Source: Chara braunii
Lineage: Eukaryota > Streptophyta > Charophyceae > Charales > Characeae
NCBI GenBank assembly: GCA_003427395.1
Contig: BFEA01000019.1
Coordinates: 4,577,279 to 4,602,337, forward strand
DNA length: 25,059 nt
Direction: 5' to 3'
Every line of letters begins with the position of its first letter. The stretch's first letter is position 1. The notes below the pieces were generated by a model. The model ran no database searches. It was not told the origin of the DNA and worked only from the letters and a program-made list of their open reading frames with translations. This document shows positions 1-7,348 of the stretch, in pieces. The translations under genes and the position numbers were made by a program.

Positions 1-212
1 CCTCGCTACTCTTATATCAGACTAGTGATTGATAAGGCAGACTTTCCCTGCTACTCTTATCACTGGCTAGCCTTCAATAAGGCGGGTGTCCAAGGGACCC
101 TGCTACTCTTACCACTGAAAGAGTGTAAGGCTCATCGGAGGTAAGGCAGGTTTTCCGTGCTAATCTTACCTGCACACAAGTCTTACCGACGGATCAAGGT
201 ATTGCCTTTGAT
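1..212. repeat. Short hairpin array with a repeated CTGCTACTCTTA right arm
   Basis: Four degenerate units lie about 50-57 bp apart, each ending in a version of CTGCTACTCTTAYCACTG (1-20 partial, 48-65, 98-116, 157-171). Each full unit folds. At 24-64, GATAAG plus GCAG pair with CTGC plus CTTATC around ACTTTCC, with AGTGA/TCACT outside. At 140-170, GGTAAG plus GCA pair with TGC plus CTTACC. The middle unit (73-119) pairs TTCA/TGAA, TAAG/CTTA and GGGT/ACCC. The change GATAAG/CTTATC to GGTAAG/CTTACC keeps pairing. A further small stem, ATCAAGG with CCTTTGAT, is at 193-212. The first unit is cut by the window edge, so the array probably continues to the left. No gene is seen here. Confidence 0.6.
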
Positions 213-479
213 GACACTCGCCTTGAACCGTTGTCAATTTCAGGGACTTATGCTTGGATCAGGCGTATGACAAGAAATAAATGACATGGATCATCATCGT
301 TGCATTCAATCACAACAAGCTGAAACAACAAACACCCATCATCATAAGGCGACGTATAGAGATAAGAATATGAGTAATCGATCCCCTTTGCATCCACTTC
401 CCCAAAGAACACCCACATAGTAAGATCGTTGTACCCTTGTTACTAACATAGTCATAGGTAGCAACCTAAAGGTTACAGA
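213..479. other. Stretch without recognised features
   Basis: No open frame of useful length, simple repeat or recognised motif. It lies between the left hairpin array and the telomere-like run, and by analogy with 15707-15979 may be the spacer of the same element. Confidence 0.4.
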
Positions 480-504
480 TTTAGGGTTTAGGGTTTAGGG
501 TTTA
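480..504 (+). repeat. Interstitial telomere-type repeat (TTTAGGG)3.6
   Basis: Three exact TTTAGGG units are followed by TTTA. This is the plant-type (Arabidopsis-type) telomere unit, also used by several algae and alveolates. It lies inside unrelated sequence, so it is an internal short telomeric motif, not a chromosome end. Degenerate relatives (TTAGGGTTAG, AAGGGTTAA) follow near 624-650. Confidence 0.8.
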
Positions 505-530
505 TGTTGAAACACACATACCTCATTGTT

Positions 531-578
531 CCCTGCCTCCAGAGTTCCGCCTGAACTCCGGCAAAGCTCCCGCAATCG
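531..578 (+). repeat. Conserved hairpin motif, copy 1 (GAGTTC/GAACTC stem)
   Basis: This 48-bp block matches 15980-16027 without gaps at 39 of 48 positions, while the flanks do not match. Positions 542-547 (GAGTTC) pair with 553-558 (GAACTC) around a 5-nt loop. Beyond an A-C mismatch, CC and GG extend the stem. The other copy has the two arms exchanged in sequence (GAACTC/GAGTTC), so four of the nine differences are compensating changes. It lies about 360 bp after a hairpin array, as copy 2 does. Confidence 0.7.
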
Positions 579-875
579 CCCTGTCATTGGTCACATACAA
601 CTCATGCAATCGATTGCTGGGCTCTTAGGGTTAGCTGAGGTAAGGGTTAACTTAACGGGGATCTTACCCTAATCAATAAGGTCGAGAAGGCAGGTACCCG
701 AGAGGACCACACAAAGATAAGTACGGAGGAGGATGAAGGAGATGGGCACCATCACAAGTGATAGCGTCTCCCTCCTCTCCAATGCCCCATACTCTACTTC
801 ACCTCCTGCGTTGTATTGATGTCGCATGACAACTATAGTAACTAACAGAGGTAGCAGAAATAATCAAGCAGTTAA
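579..875. other. Stretch without recognised features
   Basis: Ordinary mixed-composition sequence. It has short GGTTA-rich pieces near 624-650 and a small inverted repeat GTTAA/TTAAC near 646. No gene, tRNA or repeat family is recognised. Confidence 0.4.
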
Positions 876-909
876 ATAATAAAATAATAATAACAATAAT
901 AATGATAGA

Positions 910-961
<52 letters not shown>

Positions 962-962
962 T
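876..962 (+). repeat. (AAT)n microsatellite
   Basis: Imperfect AAT/AAAT units from 876 become an uninterrupted (AAT)n run from about 909 to 962. Confidence 0.95.
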
Positions 963-1018
963 CATACTAATCAGACTAAGGAAGAAGATGCCAATTTTGC
1001 GGATGTTTCCTCTTGTCA

Positions 1019-1073
1019 AAACTCCCCCCCTTTCTCATTCTCTCTTTCTCTGTCCCCTTCTCCCTCTCTTTGC
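1019..1073 (+). repeat. Pyrimidine-rich tract
   Basis: Nearly pure C/T sequence (CCTTTCTC and TCTCTTTCTC patterns), followed to about 1145 by GTGTGTC-rich sequence. The small open frames here are low-complexity translations and not genes. Confidence 0.7.
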
Positions 1074-1388
1074 GTATACGTCTCCCTTCGTGTGTCACCC
1101 TCTCTGTGTCTCACTGTGCGTGTGTGTCCATCACAGTGTGACGGTGAAAGGTAAGGTTGTAGCCTCTGTAATATCAAAAGCCGGATCCACACACGTCCGG
1201 GAGGTCCAAAGTGGTATTTTTGAACGTTGCTCACATTAGATCAAAGGTAAGTGAGCATGTGGTGAGTCTACCCTTGCCAAGTCTGCCGTACCCAGTCCTA
1301 GTTCCTCTTTGTTCAGTCAACAAGTGCCATGTGGGACTGTGTGCACAAGGGCCTAGTGAAAAACAGGCAAACCAGCAACGAACAAAAG

Positions 1389-1395
1389 TATAAAT
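1389..1395 (+). promoter_or_regulatory. TATA-like box in repeat unit 1
   Basis: TATAAAT sits within GAAC..AAGTATAAATCAAG, and the same context recurs at 2683-2689 in unit 2. Its preservation in two diverged copies makes a core promoter of the repeat possible. No transcription start is shown by the sequence alone. Confidence 0.3.
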
Positions 1396-1745
1396 CAAGG
1401 GGAAGCGTCCGGCCATTCATTGATTTTTGTTGCGCGAGCCATGCGGAAGCGTTGCTACACAAGGTGGTCTGCAAGTGCCCGGAGGTTGCATCGGCTGAGG
1501 AAGACAGTGTGTAGTCATAGCGGTGCGAGTACGGTTGTAGTGCAGTGAGTGCGTGGGTGGGTATGCAGGGTGTTCCTATGTGTGTGTACAACGGGTTGTT
1601 GGGTGCTGAGTCGCCATAGCCAGTTGTAAGTGAACTCTTGTCAGGTTGCCATATCCCTGAGTATTGTGTGGGGCGCATTTCGCCAGTTTGCTGTGCTGCT
1701 GTTCACACGTATGAAAAGTGTGAATGAAACGAGTCTGATTGCTTG

Positions 1746-1746
<1 letters not shown>

Positions 1747-1813
<67 letters not shown>
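1747..1813 (+). repeat. (TAA)n microsatellite
   Basis: Uninterrupted trinucleotide run of about 67 bp inside repeat unit 1. It is directly followed by the CTTCAGCAATC block that is also present, without a microsatellite, at 3478. Confidence 0.95.
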
Positions 1814-2131
1814 CAAAGAAGATGAAAATAACGGACTTCAGCAATCAAACTGCATCATATACTTCAGACCAGATAGCCGTGACCTCGATCCAATAACAGA
1901 GTTGCATCACGAGTTTCGTTGATTAAGAGCACATCAAACTCAAAATTGACAATGCTGAAATAGTCCTATCATAATGAAGAACCAATGTTGATACCCTGTC
2001 TGGCGCTCGGCGTCCAGACTATGAATGGCAGATCCTACCTAGCCTATCTACAATGCCTGCTGATGACGTCAACAACTCCCCCCAAAGTACGAGCAGATCT
2101 CAAAGCCAATGCGGCATATGTCCAACACCAG

Positions 2132-2175
2132 GTATGTCTCTCGTTACATCCACAACCTCTCTTCCCTTTTCACAG
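2132..2175 (+). other. 44-nt GT...AG intron-like segment, copy A
   Basis: Bounded by CCAG|GTATGT and TTTTCACAG|ATG, with a pyrimidine-rich 3' half. Copy B (3674-3717) has the same length and the same borders. Copy C (4161-4202) is 42 nt and has lost the GT (ATACGTG). Read in phase, the upstream side gives ANAAYVQHQ in copy A and ANAARVRLQ in copy B, so the flanks may be exonic. Spliceosomal introns this short are unusual. Confidence 0.35.
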
Positions 2176-2203
2176 ATGCCACATGCAACTGAGAACCAAT
2201 GCC

Positions 2204-2204
<1 letters not shown>

Positions 2205-2246
<42 letters not shown>

Positions 2247-2257
2247 CAATAATAATA
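2205..2257 (+). repeat. (TAA)n microsatellite
   Basis: About 40 bp of TAA units followed by an impure AACAATAATAATA tail. It sits right after ATGCCACATG, in the same position as the TAA runs of the two other repeat copies. Confidence 0.95.
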
Positions 2258-2682
2258 CGGCAAGGAAAATAATCAACAGTGAGATGACAATTCCCGATTA
2301 CACCATCACATTGAAAGCCGAATAGCCATGTCGATTTCAGAGAGCAGTATGGCACCAATAATACCTCAACAGAGGGTCGTAGTGCTGAAACCCAGCGTCT
2401 AGGAGAGCCCTCTCCTTTCATGCCAACATATGGGTCCAGCCTCTCCATTCTCCTACTCGGCGTCCAACACCGAACTTATCCCTACTCAGCTATTATAGTC
2501 CACGACTCGACAATGCAACTGCTGACATTGGCGGCGACCCATAGTACTTGAAGATGTCGCCCATGCAGTCAACAGTGCAGCCCAGCGCAGTCAGTGACGC
2601 GGTCAGTTTAGCCCAGTAAGCACCATGAGGGACCGCGTGCTCTATGGCCGACGGATCAGGGCAGACCAACGAACTTCAGAAG

Positions 2683-2689
2683 TATAAAT
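2683..2689 (+). promoter_or_regulatory. TATA-like box in repeat unit 2
   Basis: TATAAAT lies in the same local context as 1389-1395 (CAACGAAC upstream, TCAAG downstream). Weak candidate promoter element of the repeat. Confidence 0.3.
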
Positions 2690-2860
2690 CAAGATGTAGC
2701 GCTCAACCTTTCATTCCTTCCTACGTAAACCATGCTGAAGTGCTGCCACAGCAACTCGTGCATGGAGGTTCGCTGCATGCCCAACTGGACGAAGTGGCGA
2801 GAGAGAAGGGCGTAGCATAGCAATAGGATAGAGGCAACCAAAGTTGTAGTTCAGTGAGAA

Positions 2861-3420
2861 GGGTGTGTGTGTGCATGGCACAGTGTGACTAAGTCTGTAC
2901 CATTGTCTGTGTGTGTGCGACTGTGTCACTATGTATGTGTCACTAAGTGACTGTGTATTTCTGTTGCGTGTGTGTGTCATCGTGACTGTGTATGTCACAG
3001 TCTCTGTGTCGCTCTGCACCTGTGTTTTTCACTGTGCATTTCACACCGTGCACTGCGTTTCACTGTGTGTTTTCACTGTGTTGCTGTTTGTGTACCTGCG
3101 TGACTGTGTATCTGTGTGTCACAGCGCCCGTGTGTTTGTTGTCACAATGCATTGTCTGTTCGTGACCGTCACAGTATATGTGCGTCATTGTGAACCCTGT
3201 GTGTGTGACTGTGTGACTGTCACGGTATTCTGTGCGTGCGTCACACCATACCTGTGCGTCGCAATGCACCATGTGACTATGTATCCATTAGTGTGAAACG
3301 AGCGTTTTGTTGTGTTTGTGAGTATGTCACAGTATGACTGTGTGTGTGACTGCGTACGTCACAATGTGACCGTGTGTCACTGTCCATCTGTCTGTCTTTT
3401 CGTATGTCTGTCTGTCTGTT
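2861..3420 (+). repeat. Degenerate TGTGTGAC/GTCACTG minisatellite
   Basis: About 560 bp built from GTGTGACTGTGTCAC-like pieces of irregular length, ending in (TGTC)n at 3388-3420. GTGAC and GTCAC, reverse complements of each other, alternate throughout, so the array can fold on itself. The 127-codon open frame through it encodes only Val/Cys/Asp low-complexity residues and is not a gene. Confidence 0.8.
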
Positions 3421-3673
3421 GCAAGTTTGTATTTTGTTTGTCTAACTATCTTGTGCAAGGAGGACGAGCAACAACGAACTTCAGCAATCCACAAGCATCA
3501 TATACACAAGACCAGACAGTCGTGACCTCGAACCAACAACAGTGTTGCAGTACGAGTCCCACCAACTAGGAGCTATAAGTGACAATGTGGGAATAGTCTC
3601 ATCATCATCATGACGACAGCAGTTTCTCAGATACGACCAGATCTTGGCCAATGCCGCACGCGTCAGGCTCCAG

Positions 3674-3717
3674 GTATGTTTCTCGTATCCCTCACAACCG
3701 CTTTCCTCATCGTACAG
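3674..3717 (+). other. 44-nt GT...AG intron-like segment, copy B
   Basis: Begins GTATGTTTCTCG after CTCCAG and ends CGTACAG before ATGCCACATGG. Same length and borders as copy A at 2132-2175 although the interior has diverged, which is the pattern expected if splice signals were once selected. Confidence 0.35.
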
Positions 3718-3740
3718 ATGCCACATGGACCCAAACCACG

Positions 3741-3785
3741 TAAATAATAATAATAATAATAATAAATAATAATAATAATAGTTAT

Positions 3786-3832
<47 letters not shown>
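3741..3832 (+). repeat. (TAA)n microsatellite, interrupted
   Basis: Two TAA runs broken by AATAAATAAT and by GTTATTATAA near 3781. Confidence 0.95.
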
Positions 3833-3834
<2 letters not shown>

Positions 3835-4235
3835 TGCTAAAAACATGAATATGGACGATGCACAGAGATCCAGATTGCAAAATCACACTGAAGTCCAAGT
3901 AGTCAAAGCAAGAGCAGATAGCACAATGGAACCGAGTAACCATCCATTTGATAATGATATAGGAGAATCGTGAGTCAATGTCCAAGCCCAACAGGGCAAC
4001 ACCAACAACATAACCTAATGTAACTCTCTCTTCTGAATGGCGTTAGGCGCCCTATCTACTCTACAGCCTATCACTACAACTACAGTATGACAGCAACCAG
4101 ATAACTTGACTACCAGCGAGTGATGATGTCAACACCAATGCCGACCTCCACCTCCACCAGATACGTGTCCTCCTTCACTCACAACCTCAATCCCCAACAC
4201 AGATGCCACGTGGACTTAAAAACCACGTTGCACCT

Positions 4236-4257
4236 GATAATAATAATAATAATAATA

Positions 4258-4343
<86 letters not shown>
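4236..4343 (+). repeat. (TAA)n microsatellite, 108 bp
   Basis: Longest trinucleotide run of the window, with one GTA interruption at 4261. Located after ATGCCACGTGG as in the other unit copies. Confidence 0.95.
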
Positions 4344-4345
<2 letters not shown>

Positions 4346-4674
4346 AAACGCAAGGAAATAAGCAACAGCGAGATGACAATTCCAGATTACACCATCACAT
4401 CGAAGGCCGGATAGTATCACAGTGTCCAAAGAGCAGCATTGCACCAATATCTCACTGACGAAGAATCGTAACTCTGAAAACCAATGCCAACGAGAGCTTG
4501 CTCTCGTCACCACCAACATGAGTATCCAGGCCCTATCTCCCTACCTGTTGCTCGTCACCCAGCCTACCCCCTACACAACAACTACAGACTACAAAAGACA
4601 ATGCAGCTGTCGACATCAGCGGCAGCCCGAAGTACTTGAAGACTTCGGTCATTGCAGACCATCGACAAAGCCAG

Positions 4675-4687
4675 GTATGTGTTCTCA

Positions 4688-4738
<51 letters not shown>

Positions 4739-4910
4739 TCACCTATCCCCTCCTTTCTCCTCTCTCTCCTTTCTCTCTCCTCCTCCTCTTCGATCTTTCT
4801 CTCCTCCTCTTTCTTCAATCTTCCTCTCTCTTCTCAGCTTCGATCTTTCTCTCCTCCTCTCTTTTCTCTCTCCTTCTTCTCTTCGACTTCTTCCTCTCCT
4901 GTCGCCACAG
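4675..4910 (+). other. Intron-like segment with simple-repeat interior
   Basis: Starts GTATGTGTTCTCA after CCAG, continues with (CAT)n at 4688-4739, then a pyrimidine tract of about 170 bp, and ends GTCGCCACAG before TTTGCTCC. This is a good formal GT...polypyrimidine...AG intron of 236 nt, sharing its donor with the 44-nt segments of the other repeat copies. A 23-bp stretch beginning CTTCGATCTTTCTC occurs twice exactly (4788-4810 and 4838-4860). No neighbouring exon is convincing. Confidence 0.35.
4688..4739 (+). repeat. (CAT)n microsatellite
   Basis: Seventeen CAT units. They translate as poly-His, poly-Ser or poly-Ile in the three frames, which explains the open frames here. Confidence 0.95.
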
Positions 4911-5080
4911 TTTGCTCCTCCACAGGGGGGATCTCTGTTAGGTTGCACGGTACTCAGTGTTATCGAGATCGTGGCGGGGAAGGTAAGTCCACATTTCGAA
5001 AAACAGAATCTGCCCTGGTTTTAGGGACAAATTCATTCAACTAAGATGTCAAGAAAAATTACGGAATCGAAGAGAATAAT

Positions 5081-5155
5081 ACGGATAATAAAATAATAAT
5101 AATAATAATAATAATAGTAATAGATAATAATCATAAATAATAATAATAGATAATG
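5081..5155 (+). repeat. Interrupted (AAT)n tract
   Basis: AATAATAAT runs with GTAATAG and CATAAAT interruptions. Confidence 0.9.
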
Positions 5156-5236
5156 AATGTATACTGGTCTTCTTTCTGGTACGATACAGTCACAACGAGG
5201 GTGCGTTGTATTCGGGCTCGGCAGTCGGTTTTCCCT

Positions 5237-5295
5237 TCTCCTTCATTCTCTCTTTCCCACTTTCTCCCTCCCTCTCTCTCTCTCTCTCTCTCTCC
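5237..5295 (+). repeat. (CT)n and pyrimidine tract
   Basis: TCTCCTTC-type sequence ending in a clean (CT)n of about 30 bp. It directly precedes the first 88-bp hairpin element, as similar tracts precede or follow the other copies. Confidence 0.9.
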
Positions 5296-5334
5296 CCATG
5301 GTCGAATCATGAACGTCTCACACACTCACATTCC

Positions 5335-5422
5335 ATCGATAGGACGAGCAAGAACAGAATGAATCTTCTGCTGAAAGGGGGAAATATACACTGCCACTTC
5401 CTGATTTGCTCATTCTATCGAT
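5335..5422 (+). repeat. 88-bp inverted-repeat hairpin element, copy 1
   Basis: Left arm 5335-5352 (ATCGATAGGACGAGCAAG) pairs with right arm 5405-5422 (TTTGCTCATTCTATCGAT) as an 18-bp stem with two wobbles and one mismatch. The 52-bp interior GAATGAATCTTCTGC...CTGCCACTT is shared with copies 2 and 3. A GC-rich tail (5423-5500) with GTTGGCCAAGG and GGAGACTTATAGTC follows, as it does after copy 3. It resembles a very small foldback or MITE-like element, but no target duplication is evident. Confidence 0.65.
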
Positions 5423-5507
5423 CCAGGTAGTGCGCGATGAAGCGCGCAGGTTGGAGACTTCGCAGTTGGCCAAGGTTGGAGACTTATAGTCTACCTTTCT
5501 TTCTCTC

Positions 5508-5526
5508 TCACACACACACACACACA
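5508..5526 (+). repeat. (CA)n microsatellite
   Basis: Short CA run between a CTCTCT tract and hairpin element copy 2. Confidence 0.9.
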
Positions 5527-5532
5527 TATTCC

Positions 5533-5620
5533 ATTGATAGGATGAGCAAAAACGAAATGAATCTTTCGCTGAAACGTGGAAATATATACTGGCACTTTCT
5601 GATTTGCTCAATTTATCGAT
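5533..5620 (+). repeat. 88-bp inverted-repeat hairpin element, copy 2
   Basis: Arms 5533-5550 and 5603-5620 pair with three wobbles and one mismatch. The interior is close to copy 3 (AATCTTTCGCTGAAACGTGG). The tail carries GTTGGCCAAGG and then runs straight into a (CT)n tract. Confidence 0.65.
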
Positions 5621-5660
5621 TGCGGCGAACCGCGGGTCTGGAGACTTGGCTGTTGGCCAA

Positions 5661-5663
<3 letters not shown>

Positions 5664-5734
<71 letters not shown>
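5664..5734 (+). repeat. (CT)n microsatellite, 71 bp
   Basis: Uninterrupted TC repeat. Confidence 0.95.
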
Positions 5735-5737
<3 letters not shown>

Positions 5738-6014
5738 GTCCGCAGATACCGAGAAGTCAGACAGGGAGGGGGAGAAGAAGAGATGGTGAACTAGAAGAGG
5801 AAGAAAAAGAACACTCTCTCTCTGTTTCGAGCCAGGTAACCCGGCATGTTGGCGCGGGCTGCAGGTACCTCGAAGACGAAGTGGGCGCGACAGCGCTACA
5901 GGTAAGTACCACTGGCCTCCGCCCTATCTCTCTCTCTCTCTCTCTTTCACATCTCTCTCTTTCTCCCTCTCGGACGCAGGGAGGCACGGAATGAAATGAT
6001 ACTAGCGCAAGCAT
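5735..6014 (+). other. Unique-looking stretch with donor-like site and (CT)n
   Basis: Purine-rich sequence (GAAGAGGAAGAAAAAG) is followed by a G+C-rich part with ACAG|GTAAGTACC at 5901/5902, a perfect consensus 5' splice site, then pyrimidine repeats at 5929-5964. The 185-codon open frame crossing here includes the hairpin element and the (CT)n tract, so I do not call it a gene. Confidence 0.3.
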
Positions 6015-6042
6015 CCCCCCCCCCCCCCCCACACACACACAC
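6015..6042 (+). repeat. Poly-C (16) followed by (AC)n
   Basis: Sixteen C residues join a 12-bp AC repeat directly in front of hairpin element copy 3. Homopolymers of this length are error-prone in sequencing, so the length is uncertain. Confidence 0.9.
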
Positions 6043-6051
6043 ATACATTTC

Positions 6052-6138
6052 ATCGATAGGATGAGCAAAAACGGAATGAATCTTTCGCTGAAACGTGGAA
6101 ATATACACTGCCACTTTTGATTTGCTCATTCTATCAAT
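6052..6138 (+). repeat. 88-bp inverted-repeat hairpin element, copy 3 (87 bp)
   Basis: Left arm 6052-6069 (ATCGATAGGATGAGCAAA) pairs with 6121-6138 (TTTGCTCATTCTATCAAT), with one wobble and one mismatch. The interior includes GTGG/CCAC and TTTC/GAAA sub-stems. The tail 6139-6206 carries GTTGGCCAAGG and CGGAGACTTATCGTC as after copy 1. Confidence 0.65.
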
Positions 6139-6203
6139 CCACGTGGCGTGCGGTGAGCCGCGGGTAGGGGACTTGGTTGTTGGCCAAGGTCGGAGACTTA
6201 TCG

Positions 6204-6219
6204 TCTCTCCCTCTTTCTC

Positions 6220-6268
<49 letters not shown>

Positions 6269-6287
6269 CACACACACACACACACAA
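6204..6287 (+). repeat. (CT)n then (CA)n compound microsatellite
   Basis: CT repeats to about 6236, then CA repeats with one GC interruption to 6287. Confidence 0.95.
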
Positions 6288-6312
6288 ATATAATAGTGTA
6301 TACCTCCCATGT

Positions 6313-6355
6313 TCCAGTGATAGGTTCATTAGTCTCTGTTCACTCTATCGATCGA
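6313..6355 (+). repeat. Shortened fourth copy of the hairpin element
   Basis: CAGTGATAGGTTCA at the left and TGTTCACTCTATCGAT at the right resemble the two arms of the 88-bp element, with most of the interior missing. A degenerate tail containing AGAAGACTTACC follows. Confidence 0.4.
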
Positions 6356-6399
6356 AGTATCCGGTACTTGTTGCGTGATAGAAGACTTACCTGATCTCT

Positions 6400-7140
6400 C
6401 TCTTGTCATCGTCGACGTCACCGTCCCTATCGTTGACAGCTGACCGCTTTTGGCCGCTTTCCGTAGCATTTTTCGCCGTCGTCTCCTTTTCTTCCCGTCG
6501 GTCATCTGTCCTGACCTGTCTGAATTCGCACCCGCCTTGATTCCTTGGTCACAAGCTCCCTCTCGCTCTTCACTGTGCCCTGACTCCCGCACCTTCACGC
6601 ATTCCGTCTCGATACCCAGCATGCCGAGACGTTAGCACGCGGGGTATGATGCCGGCATAAGCGTGCCTTTCGACGAGTTGGGCAGATGACATGTAAGTCG
6701 TTCTCCCCTCCTTCTTCCTCCCTCTTCTTCTTCTTTGCCTCCTTCCTTTCCCTGTGCGTTGTTTCCTCTGCCTCCCGCTCTTTTACTCCATCTCCATCGG
6801 TCAATTGTTCCCTTTCCATATCCATTGCGGGACCATCCTCCTTCCTCTTCTTTCCCCTGCGCCTCCTCTTCGATCTTATCCCACATCCTAGCCCCACCGC
6901 TTCCACCGCGCGGCTCCTGCGCTACTCCCTGTTGCCATCCCCAGCCTGTTGCGCGTGCACTACCCCCGCGCTCGCTCTTCCAACCTCCGCGCTCGCACTC
7001 CCGTACGCTGCCCTCCTCGCTGCGCCTCGTCTACCGCGCCCTCCGCGATGTCGAGCCCTTACCGGGCAGGATGGGAAATTTCCCCGAGAAGGAACTTGCC
7101 CCAAATTCAGGGCAGATACAATATGGTAAGTAAACAAAGA
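6400..7140. other. Gene-less pyrimidine-rich stretch
   Basis: C/T-rich sequence with open frames in two plus-strand phases at once, giving Ser/Pro/Leu/Phe low-complexity translations. This is composition and not coding. A hairpin GCACGC (6635-6640) with GCGTGC (6661-6666) encloses the palindrome ATGCCGGCAT. A palindrome GGGAAATTTCCC is at 7073-7084. A donor-like ATG|GTAAGTA is at about 7122-7130. Confidence 0.4.
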
Positions 7141-7148
7141 TCCGTACT

Positions 7149-7240
7149 TGTAAAAAAAAAAGAAAAGGAAAATAGCTCAAGAGATAGGAATATAAAAAAT
7201 CAAAAAAAGAAGAAAAGAAAACAAAATCTAACAGAATCTA
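7149..7240 (+). repeat. A-rich tract
   Basis: Long A runs with scattered G (AAAAAGAAAAGG, AAAAAAAGAAG). It could be the decayed 3' tail of a retroposed sequence, but no body is recognised. Confidence 0.6.
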
Positions 7241-7257
7241 ACGCCTAACTACCCTAA

Positions 7258-7348
7258 CTTGCCAAGTGGCGGCCCACGTTACTGTAGGGCTCAAATCGTA
7301 TCCAACTAACTATAACCCCTCCTAATACGCAGGTCACGGGTTCAAGGC
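7258..7348 (+). other. Possible tRNA-derived (SINE-like) fragment
   Basis: TTGCCAAGTGG at about 7259 resembles a pol III A box (TRGCNNAGYGG), and GGTTCAAGGCC at 7338 resembles a B box (GGTTCGANTCC), about 75 bp apart. No cloverleaf can be drawn, so this is not a tRNA gene. Other B-box-like strings are at 11983, 12429 and 20305, which could be chance. Confidence 0.2.

Larger units (their letters stand above)
1317..2600 (+). repeat. Long repeat unit, copy 1 (with TATA-like box, mini-intron-like segment and (TAA)n)
   Basis: First of three related copies. Landmarks shared with the copy at 2601 are a GGGAC..GTG start near 1330, TATAAAT at 1389, a CATGCGGAAGCG-like stretch near 1440, GTAGTGCAGTGAG at 1534, a CTTCAGCAATC block at 1837-1917, GAAATAGTC at about 1957, an exon-like AATGCGG...CCAG at 2109-2131, a 44-nt GT...AG segment at 2132-2175, ATGCCACATG at 2176, then (TAA)n and GATGACAATTCC. 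It ends with TAGTACTTGAAGATG near 2548, matched at about 4630 in copy 3. No single long frame spans it, so it behaves as a dispersed or tandem repeat, possibly derived from a transcribed gene. Confidence 0.65.
2601..4020 (+). repeat. Long repeat unit, copy 2
   Basis: Diverged second copy of the unit at 1317. Shared landmarks are CACCATGAGGGACCG near 2621, TATAAAT at 2683, CATGCTGAAGTG near 2731, GTAGTTCAGTGAG at 2846, the CTTCAGCAATC block at 3478-3558, GGAATAGTCTCATCATC at 3590, AATGCCG...CCAG before the 44-nt segment at 3674, ATGCCACATGG at 3718 and a (TAA)n tract. It differs by a roughly 560-bp TG-rich array (2861-3420) where unit 1 has only a few TG repeats. Confidence 0.65.
4021..4910 (+). 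repeat. Long repeat unit, copy 3 (5' part missing)
   Basis: Matches units 1 and 2 from the GGCGTTAGGCGCC and TACTCTACAGCC region onward: GATGATGTCAACACC near 4124, CACCAG|ATACGTG at 4161 (a decayed copy of the GTATGT site), ATGCCACGTGG at 4203, (TAA)n, GCAAGGAAATAAGC, GATGACAATTCCAG, AGCAGCATTGCACC, and AAGTACTTGAAGAC near 4630. It ends in a fourth CCAG|GTATGT at 4674/4675. The TATA and TG-rich parts are absent. Confidence 0.6.

Noticed and set aside
2913-3296. 127-codon plus-strand open frame in the TG-rich array
   Set aside because: The translation is Cys/Val/Asp low complexity dictated by the GTGTGAC repeat, and the opposite strand is open too.
4422-5044. Overlapping open frames with poly-Ile, poly-His and poly-Ser runs
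   Set aside because: The frames exist because (CAT)n and the C/T tract have no stops in any phase on that strand.
5437-5994. 185-codon frame with a long Ser-Leu run
   Set aside because: It is built from the 88-bp hairpin repeat, CA and CT microsatellites.
6686-7133. Two overlapping frames of 147 and 132 codons
   Set aside because: Both phases are open over the same C/T-rich DNA with Ser/Pro/Leu translations and no domain; this is compositional.
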